64,000 bases of DNA from Burkholderiaceae bacterium (GTDB lineage Bacteria > Pseudomonadota > Gammaproteobacteria > Burkholderiales > Burkholderiaceae_C): NCBI GenBank assembly GCA_030123545.1, contig CP126124.1, forward strand, positions 3,100,001-3,164,000, given 5' to 3'. A program made the position numbers and the translations under genes. The notes beneath the pieces are model-generated. The model ran no database searches. It saw only the letters and a program-made list of their open reading frames with translations, and was not told the origin of the DNA. Of the stretch, positions 8,701 through 17,781 are shown one piece after another. The stretch's first letter is position 1. Every line of letters begins with the position of its first letter.

Positions 8701-9711
8701 CAGGTTGTGGTCGAGGCGCACCACCTCCAGCCATTGCGCGTCGGGCGTGACCATGCGCCAGCTCGCCAGGTTGTCGAGCGCGGTGCCCCAGAGCACCGCC
8801 TTCTTGCCGCCGGCGTTCATCGCGATGTTGCCGCCGATGCACGAGGCCTCGGCGCTGGTCGGATCGACCGCGAACACGTAGCCCGCGGCCTCGGCCGCGT
8901 CGGCGACGCGCTGCGTGACCACGCCGGCCTCGGTCCAGATCGTCGGCACCTCGTGCAGGGCGCCCGGCAGGTGCCGCAGGTCGACCTCGCTCATGGTTTC
9001 GAGCTTCTCGGTGTTGATCACCGCGCTCTTCCAGGTGAGCGGAATCGCGCCGCCGGTGTAGCCGGTGCCGCCGCCGCGCGGGATGATGGTCAGATCCAGT
9101 TCGATGCAGCCCTTGACCAGTTGGGCCATCTCGGCCTCGGTGTCGGGCGTGAGCACGACGAACGGGTACTCGACGCGCCAGTCGGTCGCATCGGTCACGT
9201 GCGACACGCGCGACAGCGCGTCGAACTTGACGTTGTCGTCGGCGGTGCACTTGCGCAGGCGGCGACGGGTGCGCCGGCGCAGCTCGGCCAGTTCGATGAA
9301 CATCGCGTCGAACGCGCGCACCGCCGCGTGGGCCGAGCGCAGCAACTCGCCGACCAGATGGTCGCGCGCGGCGTCGGCGTCCGGCGTGCGGCGCTTCTCG
9401 ACTTCGCGCAGCCGGTGCAGCAGCGCGCCGACCAGCAGGCGCCGCCGCGCCGGGTTATCGAGCAGATCGTCCTGCAGGTACGGGTTGCGTTGCACGACCC
9501 AGATGTCGCCGAGCACCTCGTACAGCATGCGCGCGGAGCGCCCGGTGCGGCGCTCGCCGCGCAGCTGCTCGAGCATGTCCCAGGCGCTGCTGCCTAACAG
9601 CCGGATCACGATCTCGCGGTCCGAGAACGAGGTGTAGTTGTACGGAATTTCGCGCAGCCGCGGCGCGTCGCCGACGGCCATCAGCTGGTTGATCGTGGTC
9701 GGAGCGTTCAT
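5776..9711 (-). CDS. Giant FAD-linked oxidoreductase with DUF3683, ferredoxin and CCG domains
   Basis: A 1311-residue multidomain dehydrogenase. The order is: N-terminal DUF3683-type region (about 1-150); FAD-binding_4 domain (VVLTPDTEAEMAQLVKGC, IPRGGGTGYTGGA near 190-220); FAD-oxidase C-terminal domain with the HMHAGDGNVHTNIP and GEHGIG motifs; two 4Fe-4S motifs (CLRCGKCKPVC; CTVCHKCLAPCP); then CCG cysteine-rich heterodisulfide-reductase-type domains (CCGYPQRGAGQ; CCGESGTLG). The layout resembles D-2-hydroxyacid (lactate/2-hydroxyglutarate-like) dehydrogenases fused to their electron-transfer partner. The substrate is not deducible. Start MNAPTTINQL at 9711 is preferred to 9741. Divergent from ugpB. 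Confidence 0.9.
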   Translation of the reverse strand: MNAPTTINQLMAVGDAPRLREIPYNYTSFSDREIVIRLLGSSAWDMLEQLRGERRTGRSARMLYEVLGDIWVVQRNPYLQDDLLDNPARRRLLVGALLHRLREVEKRRTPDADAARDHLVGELLRSAHAAVRAFDAMFIELAELRRRTRRRLRKCTADDNVKFDALSRVSHVTDATDWRVEYPFVVLTPDTEAEMAQLVKGCIELDLTIIPRGGGTGYTGGAIPLTWKSAVINTEKLETMSEVDLRHLPGALHEVPTIWTEAGVVTQRVADAAEAAGYVFAVDPTSAEASCIGGNIAMNAGGKKAVLWGTALDNLASWRMVTPDAQWLEVVRLDHNLGKIHDAEVASFELRYFEADGSTPVRTERLDIPGSTFRKEGLGKDVTDKFLSGLPGVQKEGCDGLITSARWVLHRMPAHTRTVCLEFFGNARDAVPSIVELKDFMFAEQKRSGVLLAGLEHLDDRYLKAVGYATKSKKGATLGSPHGSGGLPKMVLVGDIAGDDADAVARAASEVVRIANSRHGEGFIAISAEARKKFWLDRKRTAAISRHTNAFKINEDVVIPLPRMAEYTDGIERINIELSLRNKLKICDALGEFFRRGNLPLGKSDDDGAIPSAELLEDRVAHAIALIEEVRALWAGWLADIDALFPQLQDHSLRASWKTQLRAPLAAIFAGDAFRPILEECSAVHKRVLKGRVWAALHMHAGDGNVHTNIPVNSDDYEMLQTAHQAVKRIMALARSLDGVISGEHGIGITKLEFLSDAELAPFAAYKRRVDPDGRFNDGKLLRNEELHTKNGQGLEHDFVQKRLMFADLTNAYTPSFGLMGHESLIMQQSDIGAIADSVKDCLRCGKCKPVCATHVPRANLLYSPRNKILATSLLVEAFLYEEQTRRGVSIRHWEEFEDVADHCTVCHKCLAPCPVDIDFGDVSMNMRNLLRKMGKQSFRPGKAAAMFFLNATSPQTIRLVRAAMVGAGFRAQRFANRLLRGAARAQTAKPPATVGTAPVRAQVIHFINKKMPGGLPNKTARALLDIEDKAYVPIIRDPKATSAETEAVFYFPGCGSERLFSQVGLATQAMLWHAGVQTVLPPGYLCCGYPQRGAGQYDKAEKIITDNRVLFHRVANTLNYLDIKTVVVSCGTCYDQLQGYEFEKIFPGCRIIDIHEYLLDKGITLPGGGAYLYHDPCHTPLKKQEPMKTVRALLGDKVFKSERCCGESGTLGVARPDISTQVRFRKEEELRKSETQLRGSGLVGPQDDIKILTSCPSCLQGLQRYGDDLQSGLLEADYIVVEMARKILGEDWMPQYVAAANAGGIERVLV

Positions 9712-9835
9712 CGGGTCGGGCAAGCGCAATACGGCGCACATTGGCGCCGCTCGTGCATGTTACCGCAGCGCAGCATGGTCGCGGCGGACCTTGCGCCGCC
9801 CGGAAACCCACCCATGAAAACCCGCTTGCCGCGCC

Positions 9836-9853
9836 ACGTCACCGTCGTGTCAA
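9836..9853 (+). promoter_or_regulatory. Possible Pho-box-like direct repeat upstream of ugpB
   Basis: ACGTCAC-CGTC-GTGTCAA shows two 7-base half sites 11 bases apart, the spacing of PhoB half sites, 57 bases before the ugpB start. One half matches TGTCA, the other only GTCA. Weak evidence, but ugp operons are known PhoB targets in enterobacteria. Confidence 0.3.
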
Positions 9854-9909
9854 ATCGGCCTCGCAAAATGCGCTCCGCCGCAGGCGGCACGATTCAACTA
9901 GGAGATCCC

Positions 9910-11214
9910 ATGAAATTCAAACTCACCTTCGCCGCGCTGGCACTGGCGTTGGCCATCCCAGCCCACGCACAGGTCGAAATCCAGTGGTGGCATTCCATGA
10001 GCGGCCCGCTGGGGGAATGGGTGAACGATCTGGCCAAGGGGTTCAACGAAAGCCAGAAGGAATACAAAGTCATACCCACCTACAAGGGCACCTACGACGA
10101 CTCCATGGCGGCGGGCATCGCCGCGTACCGCGCCGGCAATGCGCCGAACATCTTGCAGGTCTTCGAAGTGGGCACCGCGACCATGATGGCCAGCAAGGGC
10201 GCGATCGTGCCGGTCTGGAAAATCATGCAGGAGGGCGGGCAGAAGTTCGACGAGAAGTCCTACATCCCCGCGGTGGCCAGTTACTACACCGCCCCGAACG
10301 GCAGGATGCTGAGTCTGCCCTTCAACAGTTCGACCACCGTGTTCTTCTATAACAAGGATGCGTTCAAGGCCGCCGGTCTCGATCCGAACAAGCCACCCTT
10401 GACCTGGGAAGAGGTCAAGGCAGACGCCATCAAGCTCAAGGCGAGCGGTAGCAAATGCCCCCTGACCTCTTCGTGGATGAGCTGGACCCAACTGGAGAGC
10501 TTCTCGGCCTGGCACAACGTTCCGTTCGCGAGCCACAACAACGGCTTCGGCGGCACCGCCGCGCGGCTGGAGTTCAACGGCCCGCTCCAGGTGCGCCACA
10601 TCCAGGATCTGGCCAACATGGAAAAAGAAGGCCTGTTCGTGTACAAGGGCCGCGGCAACGTGCCTGATGCCGCCTTCATCTCCGGTGAATGCGCGATGTC
10701 GATGGGCTCGTCAAGCACCTACGGGCAGCTCAAGAACGTCGCTAAATTTGCGTTTGCCCTCTCCCCGCTGCCCTACTACGCGGACGTGAAGGGCGCGCCG
10801 CAGAACACCATCATCGGCGGCGCCAGCCTGTGGGTCATGGCCGGCAAGCCGGCGGCCCAGAACAAGGGCGTGGCGGCCTTCTTCGCGTACCTCTCCAGTC
10901 CGGAGGTGCAGGCCGCGAGCCACCAACGCACCGGCTATCTGCCGATCACCACGGCGGCGTACGAGCTGACCGAAAAATCCGGCTACTACCAGAAGAACCC
11001 CGGCACCGACGTGGCCGTGAACCAGATGGTTCGCAAGACCACGGACAAGTCGCGCGGCATTCGCCTGGGCAACTACCTGCAGATCCGCGCGATCATCAAC
11101 GAGGAACTCGAACAGGTCTGGAACGGCAAGAAAACGGCCAAGCAGGCGCTGGACTCGGCCGTCGAGCGCGGCAACGTCCTGCTGGCCAGGTTCCAGCAGG
11201 CCAACAAGGACTGA
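9910..11214 (+). CDS. ugpB: UgpB, glycerol-3-phosphate ABC transporter substrate-binding protein
   Basis: Periplasmic binding protein for sn-glycerol-3-phosphate (and glycerophosphodiesters). The 434-residue product has a clear signal peptide (KFKLTFAALALALAIPAHA, cleavage after AHA). The mature protein opens with QVEIQWWHSMSGPLGEWV, the family hallmark, and contains NKDAFKAAGLDP and FISGECAMSMGSSS. The start at 9910 has an AGGAG site at about 9900-9904; the frame extends further upstream without conservation. First gene of ugpBAECQ. Base composition is lower in GC than flanking genes (34 of 60 bases G or C at 10381-10440). Confidence 0.95.
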   Translation: MKFKLTFAALALALAIPAHAQVEIQWWHSMSGPLGEWVNDLAKGFNESQKEYKVIPTYKGTYDDSMAAGIAAYRAGNAPNILQVFEVGTATMMASKGAIVPVWKIMQEGGQKFDEKSYIPAVASYYTAPNGRMLSLPFNSSTTVFFYNKDAFKAAGLDPNKPPLTWEEVKADAIKLKASGSKCPLTSSWMSWTQLESFSAWHNVPFASHNNGFGGTAARLEFNGPLQVRHIQDLANMEKEGLFVYKGRGNVPDAAFISGECAMSMGSSSTYGQLKNVAKFAFALSPLPYYADVKGAPQNTIIGGASLWVMAGKPAAQNKGVAAFFAYLSSPEVQAASHQRTGYLPITTAAYELTEKSGYYQKNPGTDVAVNQMVRKTTDKSRGIRLGNYLQIRAIINEELEQVWNGKKTAKQALDSAVERGNVLLARFQQANKD

Positions 11215-11250
11215 TTCGCGGCCGTAGCAGCAGCGCAGGAACCGTCTCCC

Positions 11251-12135
11251 ATGGCCGTCGAAAAGCGGGTTGTCTTCCGCTCGCGCTGGCTACCCTGGCT
11301 GCTGCTGGCGCCGCAAGGCGTGGTGATTGCCGTGTTCTTCTTCTGGCCGGCGGGCCAGGCGCTTCTGCAGTCGCTGCAACAAAGCGACGCGTTCGGCGGT
11401 TCCGTCAGCTGGGTGGGGCTGGACAACTTCAGGGCGCTGTGGAGCGACCCTGTGTATATGGCCTCGTTCAAGACCACGGTGATCTTCTCCGTGCTGGTGG
11501 TCGGCCTGGGGCTAGGCTTGTCCCTTCTGCTGGCGGTTTTCGCCGATCGGGTGGTGCGGGGTTCGAGCTTTTACAAGACACTGCTGATCTGGCCTTACGC
11601 GGTGCCGCCCGTCATTGCGGGAGTGCTCTGGCTGTTCATGTTCTCTCCCAGCGTCGGTATCATCTCGTACTGGCTGCATGCGCTGGGCATTCCCTGGAAC
11701 AGCCTGCTCAACAGCACCGATGCCATGGCATTGATCGTGGTGGCGGCGGTCTGGCAGCAGATCTCGTACAACTTCCTGTTCTTCCTCGCGGGGCTGGCGA
11801 GCATTCCGAACTCCCTGATCGAAGCCGCTGCCATTGATGGCGCCCGGCCGTGGCGCAGGTTCTGGACCATCCAGTTGCCGCTTCTTTCGCCCACCGTGTT
11901 CTTCCTGCTCTCCATCAACGCGGTGTATGCGTTTCTGGAGACCTTTCCCATCGTGGACGCGGCCACCCAAGGTGGGCCGGGCACGTCCACGGCCATCATG
12001 GTTTACAAGCTGGTGTATGACTTCAAAGCGTTGGATCTCAATGGCTCGGCGGCGCAGTCGGTGGTGCTGATGTTGATCCTCGTTGCGGTCACGGTGGTGC
12101 AATTCAAGTACGTCGAAAACAAGGTGCACTACTGA
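11251..12135 (+). CDS. ugpA: UgpA, glycerol-3-phosphate ABC transporter permease
   Basis: Inner-membrane permease of the Ugp importer, 294 residues, starting MAVEKRVVFRSRW 36 bases after ugpB. Six hydrophobic helices are visible. The MalF-type EAA loop (EAAAIDGARPWRRFWTIQLPLLSP) sits at about residues 192-215, where it contacts the UgpC ATPase. Followed by ugpE after 21 bases. The gene order and the pairing with ugpE support the assignment over other carbohydrate permeases. Confidence 0.94.
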   Translation: MAVEKRVVFRSRWLPWLLLAPQGVVIAVFFFWPAGQALLQSLQQSDAFGGSVSWVGLDNFRALWSDPVYMASFKTTVIFSVLVVGLGLGLSLLLAVFADRVVRGSSFYKTLLIWPYAVPPVIAGVLWLFMFSPSVGIISYWLHALGIPWNSLLNSTDAMALIVVAAVWQQISYNFLFFLAGLASIPNSLIEAAAIDGARPWRRFWTIQLPLLSPTVFFLLSINAVYAFLETFPIVDAATQGGPGTSTAIMVYKLVYDFKALDLNGSAAQSVVLMLILVAVTVVQFKYVENKVHY

Positions 12136-12156
12136 TGGCGCCGAAGGAATTGCCGC

Positions 12157-13008
12157 GTGGTTGAACGCAGTCCCAAGCTGGACCTCCTCGCCCACGTGAT
12201 CCTGATTCTCGGCATCGTGGTGATCGCGTTTCCGCTCTATGTCGCCATCGTGGCTTCCTCCCACACGGCGGCTGAAATCTTCCAGGCCCCCATGCCGATG
12301 CTGCCGGGATCGCACCTGCTCCAAAACTACCGCGAAGCGCTGCTTGGCACCGGTGATGCACAGGGGTCGAACGCGCCAGTAGCCCGGATGATGTTCGTCA
12401 GTTTGGTGATGGCGCTCACCATTGCGATCGGCAAGATCGCCATCTCGCTGCTGTCGGCGTTCGCGGTCGTGTACTTCCGCTTCCCATTTCGCATGTTGTG
12501 CTTCTGGGCGATCTTTGCGACGCTGATGCTTCCGGTGGAAGTGCGCGTCGGGCCGACCTACCACGTGGTGGCCAGCCTAGGCTTGATCAACACCTTTGCG
12601 GGCATGACGATCCCCCTGATTGCGTCTGCCACCGCAACCTTTTTGTTCCGACAGTTTTTTCTGACGGTGCCGGAAGAGCTGGCAGAGGCGGCGCGCATGG
12701 ATGGCGCGGGGCCGATGCGCTTTTTCAAAGACATCCTGGTGCCGCTGTCGCGCACCAGCATCGCCGCGCTGTTCGTGATCCAGTTCATCTACGGCTGGAC
12801 TCAGTACTTGTGGCCTTTGATCGCCACCACCAGCGACAACATGTACCCGATCGTGATCGGCATTCGCTACATGATTGCGGGTGGCGAATCTCTGACCCCC
12901 TGGAATCTGGTCATGGCTACCGCCATGCTGGCGATGATTCCGCCTGCACTCGTTGTGATCCTGATGCAGAAATGGTTCGTCAAGGGCCTGGTCGACACGG
13001 AAAAATAG
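12157..13008 (+). CDS. ugpE: UgpE, glycerol-3-phosphate ABC transporter permease
   Basis: Second inner-membrane permease of the Ugp system, 283 residues, with a GTG start at 12157 preceded by GAAGGAA. The helices and the EAA-type loop (ELAEAARMDGAGPMRFFKDILVPLSR, about 171-196) are those of the MalG-like subfamily. UgpE-like segments include the first helix (HVILILGIVVIAFPLYVAIV), GGESLTPWNLVMAT and the C-terminal QKWFVKGLVDTEK. It stops 23 bases before ugpC. Confidence 0.94.
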   Translation: MVERSPKLDLLAHVILILGIVVIAFPLYVAIVASSHTAAEIFQAPMPMLPGSHLLQNYREALLGTGDAQGSNAPVARMMFVSLVMALTIAIGKIAISLLSAFAVVYFRFPFRMLCFWAIFATLMLPVEVRVGPTYHVVASLGLINTFAGMTIPLIASATATFLFRQFFLTVPEELAEAARMDGAGPMRFFKDILVPLSRTSIAALFVIQFIYGWTQYLWPLIATTSDNMYPIVIGIRYMIAGGESLTPWNLVMATAMLAMIPPALVVILMQKWFVKGLVDTEK

Positions 13009-13031
13009 ACACAAGGCGAAATAGATCGGCC

Positions 13032-14048
<1,017 letters not shown>

Positions 14049-14103
14049 ACCGCCCTCCGCCGCTGCTCGCGACACCCGCCTGAACCAGATCCGCACCTGA
14101 ACC

Positions 14104-14886
14104 ATGACATGGCAACCTGTCGACTATGACCGCTGGCCGTATCCGCGCTTCGTCGCGCACCGCGGCGCAGGCAAACTGGCGCCGGAGAACACGCTGGCCG
14201 CGTTCCGGCTCGGCGCTTCGTACGGCTACCGGATGTTCGAATGCGACGTCAAGCTGTCCGCCGACGGCGTGCCATTCCTGATGCACGACGCCACGCTGGA
14301 TCGAACGACCAATGCTGCGACGCGGCTGGATGCATCGGCTAGCCGCGTCGGCGGCGACTACTCGTGGGGAGAGCTCGCGCAGCTCGACGCCGGCGCCTGG
14401 CATTCGCGCGCGTTCGCAGGCGAGCCGCTGGCGAGCCTCGCGTCGATTGCCGCTTACTGCCTGCACAACGGCCTGATGCTGAACATCGAGATCAAGCCGA
14501 CGCCGGGCACCGAGCACACTACCGGCGAGCAGGTCGCGCGCCACGCGACACGGCTGTGGCAGAACGCGTCCGTGCCGCCGCTGCTCACCTCGTTCAGCGT
14601 CGCCGCGCTGGAAGGGGCGCTCGCCGCCGCGCCCGAACTGCCGCGCGGGCTGCTGCTGGACCAGCTCAGCCCCGACTGGTGCGAAACCGCGGTCCGGCTC
14701 GGCTGCGTTGCGGTCGTCTGCAACTACGCGCTGTGGGACGCCGCCACGGTCGCCGAGACCCGCGCCGCGCGGCTACGAACCTTGAGTTACACCGTGAACG
14801 ACCCCTGGGTCGCCGAGCGGCTGCGGCGGCCCGGCACCGACGCGATCATCACCGACCGGGTCGACCTGTTCGCGCCGGCCGGTTGA
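14104..14886 (+). CDS. ugpQ: UgpQ, glycerophosphodiester phosphodiesterase
   Basis: Hydrolyses glycerophosphodiesters to glycerol-3-phosphate plus alcohol. It is probably cytosolic, since no signal peptide is seen. The GDPD fold motifs are HRGAGKLAPENTLAAF at 19-34, ECDVKLSADGVPFLMHD at about 46-62 (metal and catalytic acids) and LNIEIKPTPG near 125. The C-terminus has the expected NDP and TDRVDLF elements. At 260 residues it is of normal length. As the last gene of the ugp operon it pairs hydrolysis with uptake of the same substrates. Confidence 0.94.
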   Translation: MTWQPVDYDRWPYPRFVAHRGAGKLAPENTLAAFRLGASYGYRMFECDVKLSADGVPFLMHDATLDRTTNAATRLDASASRVGGDYSWGELAQLDAGAWHSRAFAGEPLASLASIAAYCLHNGLMLNIEIKPTPGTEHTTGEQVARHATRLWQNASVPPLLTSFSVAALEGALAAAPELPRGLLLDQLSPDWCETAVRLGCVAVVCNYALWDAATVAETRAARLRTLSYTVNDPWVAERLRRPGTDAIITDRVDLFAPAG

Positions 14887-14916
14887 CGGCGTGCCGGCCG
14901 GGATCGCCGGCCTGCA

Positions 14917-15195
14917 TCAGCGCTGCCAGCCGCGCAGCATCAGCCACTGGCTGGTCGCGCAGCCGACCACCAGCGCGCCGTAGCTCGCCAGCTTGCCGTC
15001 GTAGCCGAAGAACCAGAGCCCCGCGCCGAGCGCCGCCGCGCCGACCGCGAAATTGACCGCGACCTGCGCCCACCAGCGCCGAACCAATGCGGGGCCGGCA
15101 CCGGCCAGCCGCGCCGCCAGCACCACGCACAGCGCGACGAACAGCGCAGGCGCGAAGAAGTTCAGCAGTTGGTCGAGCAGGTCCAGGGCTTGCAT
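14917..15195 (-). CDS. Small conserved-type membrane protein of unknown function
   Basis: A 92-residue protein starting MQALDLLDQLLNFFAP with three likely membrane segments (about 10-30 FFAPALFVALCVVLAARLAG; 43-64 VAVNFAVGAAALGAGLWFFG; 70-86). No catalytic motif is visible and I do not recognise a named family. It is convergent with ugpQ and divergent from hemA. The hydrophobic periodicity and the K/R-rich connecting loop RRWW support a real gene over chance. Confidence 0.65.
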   Translation of the reverse strand: MQALDLLDQLLNFFAPALFVALCVVLAARLAGAGPALVRRWWAQVAVNFAVGAAALGAGLWFFGYDGKLASYGALVVGCATSQWLMLRGWQR

Positions 15196-15317
15196 GGCAC
15201 GGTGGTGGCAGGGGCTGCGGGTGAAGGGGTGCGGGGGTGGCCTGACGGCAGATTCGTCGCCACGGCCGCCGCCGATGGCTTTCTACGGCCCTCCTGCGGG
15301 CCGGAGGCCGCGAATTT

Positions 15318-15323
15318 TATAAT
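15318..15323 (+). promoter_or_regulatory. -10 element of hemA, probably leaderless
   Basis: A perfect TATAAT lies only six bases before the hemA ATG, so transcription would begin at or next to the start codon. No ribosome site is visible. Confidence 0.6.
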
Positions 15324-15329
15324 CTGCAA

Positions 15330-16589
15330 ATGGCTGTCCTGGCCCTGGGGCTCAATCACGCGACCGCGCCGCTCGATCTGCGCGGCCGCCTGGCGTTCGC
15401 GGTCGACCAGATCCGGCCGGCGCTCGCCGGCCTGCGCGCGTCGCTGCCGGTGCACCCGGAGCTCGCGCTGATCTCGACCTGCAACCGCACCGAAATCTAC
15501 TGCGCCGGCGACGAACTGGACGCCGACCACGCGCTGCACTGGCTCGCGGGCAAGGGCGGCGTCGCGCCCGAGCAGCTGCGCGTGCACACTTACACGCTCG
15601 AGAACGGGACCGCCGCGCGCCATGCATTCCGCGTCGCGAGCGGCCTCGATTCGATGGTGCTCGGCGAGCCGCAGATCCTGGGCCAGATCAAGCATGCGGT
15701 GCGCGAGGCGGAACAGGCCGGCGCGCTCGGGGCGACGCTGAACCAGCTGTTCCAGCGCTCGTTCGCGGTCGCGAAGGAGGTGCGCAGCTCGACCGAGATC
15801 GGCGCGCATTCGATCAGCATGGCCGCGGCCGCGGTGCGTCTCGCCGGGCAGTTGTTCGAGGACCTTGGCCGCATCCGCATCCTGTTCGTCGGCGCCGGCG
15901 AGATGGTCGAACTGGTGGCGACCCATTTCGCGGCCCGGGAGCCGCGCGCGATCGTGATCGCGAACCGCACGCTCGAGCGCGGCGAAAAGCTCGCGAGCCG
16001 GTTCGGCGCCGAGGTGATGCGCCTCGCTGACCTGCCGCAGCGGCTGCACGAGTTCGACGCGGTCGTCAGTTGCACCGCGAGCACGCTGCCGCTGATCGGC
16101 TTGGGCGCGGTCGAGCGCGCGCTGAAGGCGCGCCGGCACCGGCCCATGTTCATGGTCGATCTCGCGGTGCCGCGCGACATCGAGGCCGAGGTGCGCGCGC
16201 TGCAGGACGTCTACCTGTACACGATCGACGATCTCGCGGCGGTGGTGCAGACCGGCCAGTCGCTGCGCGAGGCCGCGGTGGCGCAAGCGGAGGCCATCAT
16301 CGACGCGGGCGTGCAAAGCTTCATGCACTGGATGGACCAGCGCGGCCAGGTGCCGCTGATCCGCGAGCTGAACGACCAAGCCGACGCGTGGCGCGCGCAA
16401 GAAGTGGCGCGCGCACGCCGCATGCTGGCGCGCGGCGAGAGCGTCGACGCGGCGCTCGAGGCGCTGTCGCGCGGCCTCACGCAGAAGATGCTGCACGGCG
16501 CGCTGGCCGAGCTGCATGCGGGCGACCACGCGGCGCGCGAGCGTGCCGGCGCCGCGATCGAGCATTTCTTCCTGCGCAAGAGCCGCTAG
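15330..16589 (+). CDS. hemA: HemA, glutamyl-tRNA reductase
   Basis: Reduces glutamyl-tRNA(Glu) to glutamate-1-semialdehyde, the first committed step of C5 tetrapyrrole synthesis. Of 419 residues, the catalytic Cys lies in LALISTCNRTEIYC (Cys about 50). The conserved GLDSMVLGEPQILGQIK is at about 107-123, the NADPH-binding FVGAGEMVELVATHF near 188, and the dimerisation helix is C-terminal. There is no ribosome site; the -10 box abuts the ATG. prfA follows after nine bases, the common hemA-prfA-prmC arrangement. Confidence 0.97.
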   Translation: MAVLALGLNHATAPLDLRGRLAFAVDQIRPALAGLRASLPVHPELALISTCNRTEIYCAGDELDADHALHWLAGKGGVAPEQLRVHTYTLENGTAARHAFRVASGLDSMVLGEPQILGQIKHAVREAEQAGALGATLNQLFQRSFAVAKEVRSSTEIGAHSISMAAAAVRLAGQLFEDLGRIRILFVGAGEMVELVATHFAAREPRAIVIANRTLERGEKLASRFGAEVMRLADLPQRLHEFDAVVSCTASTLPLIGLGAVERALKARRHRPMFMVDLAVPRDIEAEVRALQDVYLYTIDDLAAVVQTGQSLREAAVAQAEAIIDAGVQSFMHWMDQRGQVPLIRELNDQADAWRAQEVARARRMLARGESVDAALEALSRGLTQKMLHGALAELHAGDHAARERAGAAIEHFFLRKSR

Positions 16590-16598
16590 GGGCCTCCA

Positions 16599-17699
16599 AT
16601 GAAGGAGTTCCTGCGCGCGCGGCTGCAGCGCTACGTCGAACGGCTGGCCGAACTCGATTTCCTGCTGTCGCGCGAAGACATCATGGCCGACATGCGCCAG
16701 TTCCTCGCGCTCTCGCGCGAGCATGCCGAGGTCGCACCGATCGTCGCGCGCTTCGAGCGCCGGCAGGGGCGCGAGCGCGACCTCGCCGCCGCGCAAACAA
16801 TGCTGGACGACCCGGCGCAGGACGCGGCGATGGCGGAGATGGCGCGAGAGGAAATCGCCGCCGCCGAGGCCGAACTCGAAAGCCTCGATGCGCAGCTCGA
16901 GCGCATGCTGCTGCCCAAGGACCCGGACGACACGCGCAACGCCTTCGTCGAAATCCGCGCCGGCACCGGCGGCGACGAATCGGCGCTGTTCGCCGGCGAC
17001 CTGCTGCGCATGTACACGCGCTACTGCGAGCGCCGCGGCTGGAAGACCGAACTGCTCTCCGCATCGATGAGCGAACTCGGCGGCTACAAGGAAGCGGTGC
17101 TGCGCGTCGCAGGCGACGCGGTGTACGGCGCGCTCAAGTTCGAATCCGGCGGGCACCGGGTGCAGCGCGTGCCAAGCACCGAAACCCAGGGCCGGATCCA
17201 CACCAGCGCCTGCACGGTCGCGGTGCTGGCCGAGCCCGACGAGGAACAGGCGGTGCAGATCAACCCGGCCGAGCTGCGCATCGACACCTTTCGCGCCAGC
17301 GGCGCCGGCGGCCAGCACATCAACAAGACCGACTCGGCGGTGCGCATCACGCACCTGCCGACCGGCATCGTCGCCGAATGCCAGGACGACCGCAGCCAGC
17401 ACCGCAACAAGGCGCGCGCGCTGCAGGTGCTGGCCGCGCGCATTGCCGAGCGCGAACGCAGCGAGCGCGCCGCCAGGCACGCGGCCGAGCGCAAGAGCCT
17501 GATCGGCAGCGGCGACCGCTCGGACCGGATCCGCACCTACAACTTCCCGCAGGGACGCCTGACCGACCACCGGATCGGCCTGACGCTGTACAAGCTCGCG
17601 GCGATCATGGACGGTGACCTTCATGAACTGATCGAGGCCCTGCACGCGTACGAGGCGGCGCAGCAACTGGCCGAGCTGGAACAGGCGGCGCATGCCTGA
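16599..17699 (+). CDS. prfA: PrfA, peptide chain release factor 1
   Basis: Terminates translation at UAA and UAG. The GGQ peptidyl-hydrolysis motif is at residues 237-239 (SGAGGQHINKTDSA). The stop-codon recognition tripeptide is PST within RVQRVPSTETQGRIHTSA, where the usual form is PAT or PVT. Length 366 is normal. The downstream prmC encodes the methyltransferase that modifies the GGQ glutamine. Confidence 0.97.
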   Translation: MKEFLRARLQRYVERLAELDFLLSREDIMADMRQFLALSREHAEVAPIVARFERRQGRERDLAAAQTMLDDPAQDAAMAEMAREEIAAAEAELESLDAQLERMLLPKDPDDTRNAFVEIRAGTGGDESALFAGDLLRMYTRYCERRGWKTELLSASMSELGGYKEAVLRVAGDAVYGALKFESGGHRVQRVPSTETQGRIHTSACTVAVLAEPDEEQAVQINPAELRIDTFRASGAGGQHINKTDSAVRITHLPTGIVAECQDDRSQHRNKARALQVLAARIAERERSERAARHAAERKSLIGSGDRSDRIRTYNFPQGRLTDHRIGLTLYKLAAIMDGDLHELIEALHAYEAAQQLAELEQAAHA

Positions 17700-17753
17700 C
17701 TGCGGCTGGTTTCCGAGTGAAATCGGCCTGAAGCCAGTGCACCATCAGCGCAG

Positions 17754-17772
17754 TTAGCTAGCTTTTTGATAG
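17754..17772. repeat. 19-bp dyad repeat, copy 2 (intergenic)
   Basis: AGCTAG-CTTTTTG-ATAGCA between prfA and prmC, ten bases before the prmC TTG start. Same 6-7-6 geometry as the other copies. Confidence 0.65.
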
Positions 17773-17781
17773 CAACTGACA

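Noticed and set aside
15162..17693. 843-codon minus-strand frame over hemA and prfA
   Set aside because: It mirrors two conserved genes in the opposite strand and has no motif or plausible start.
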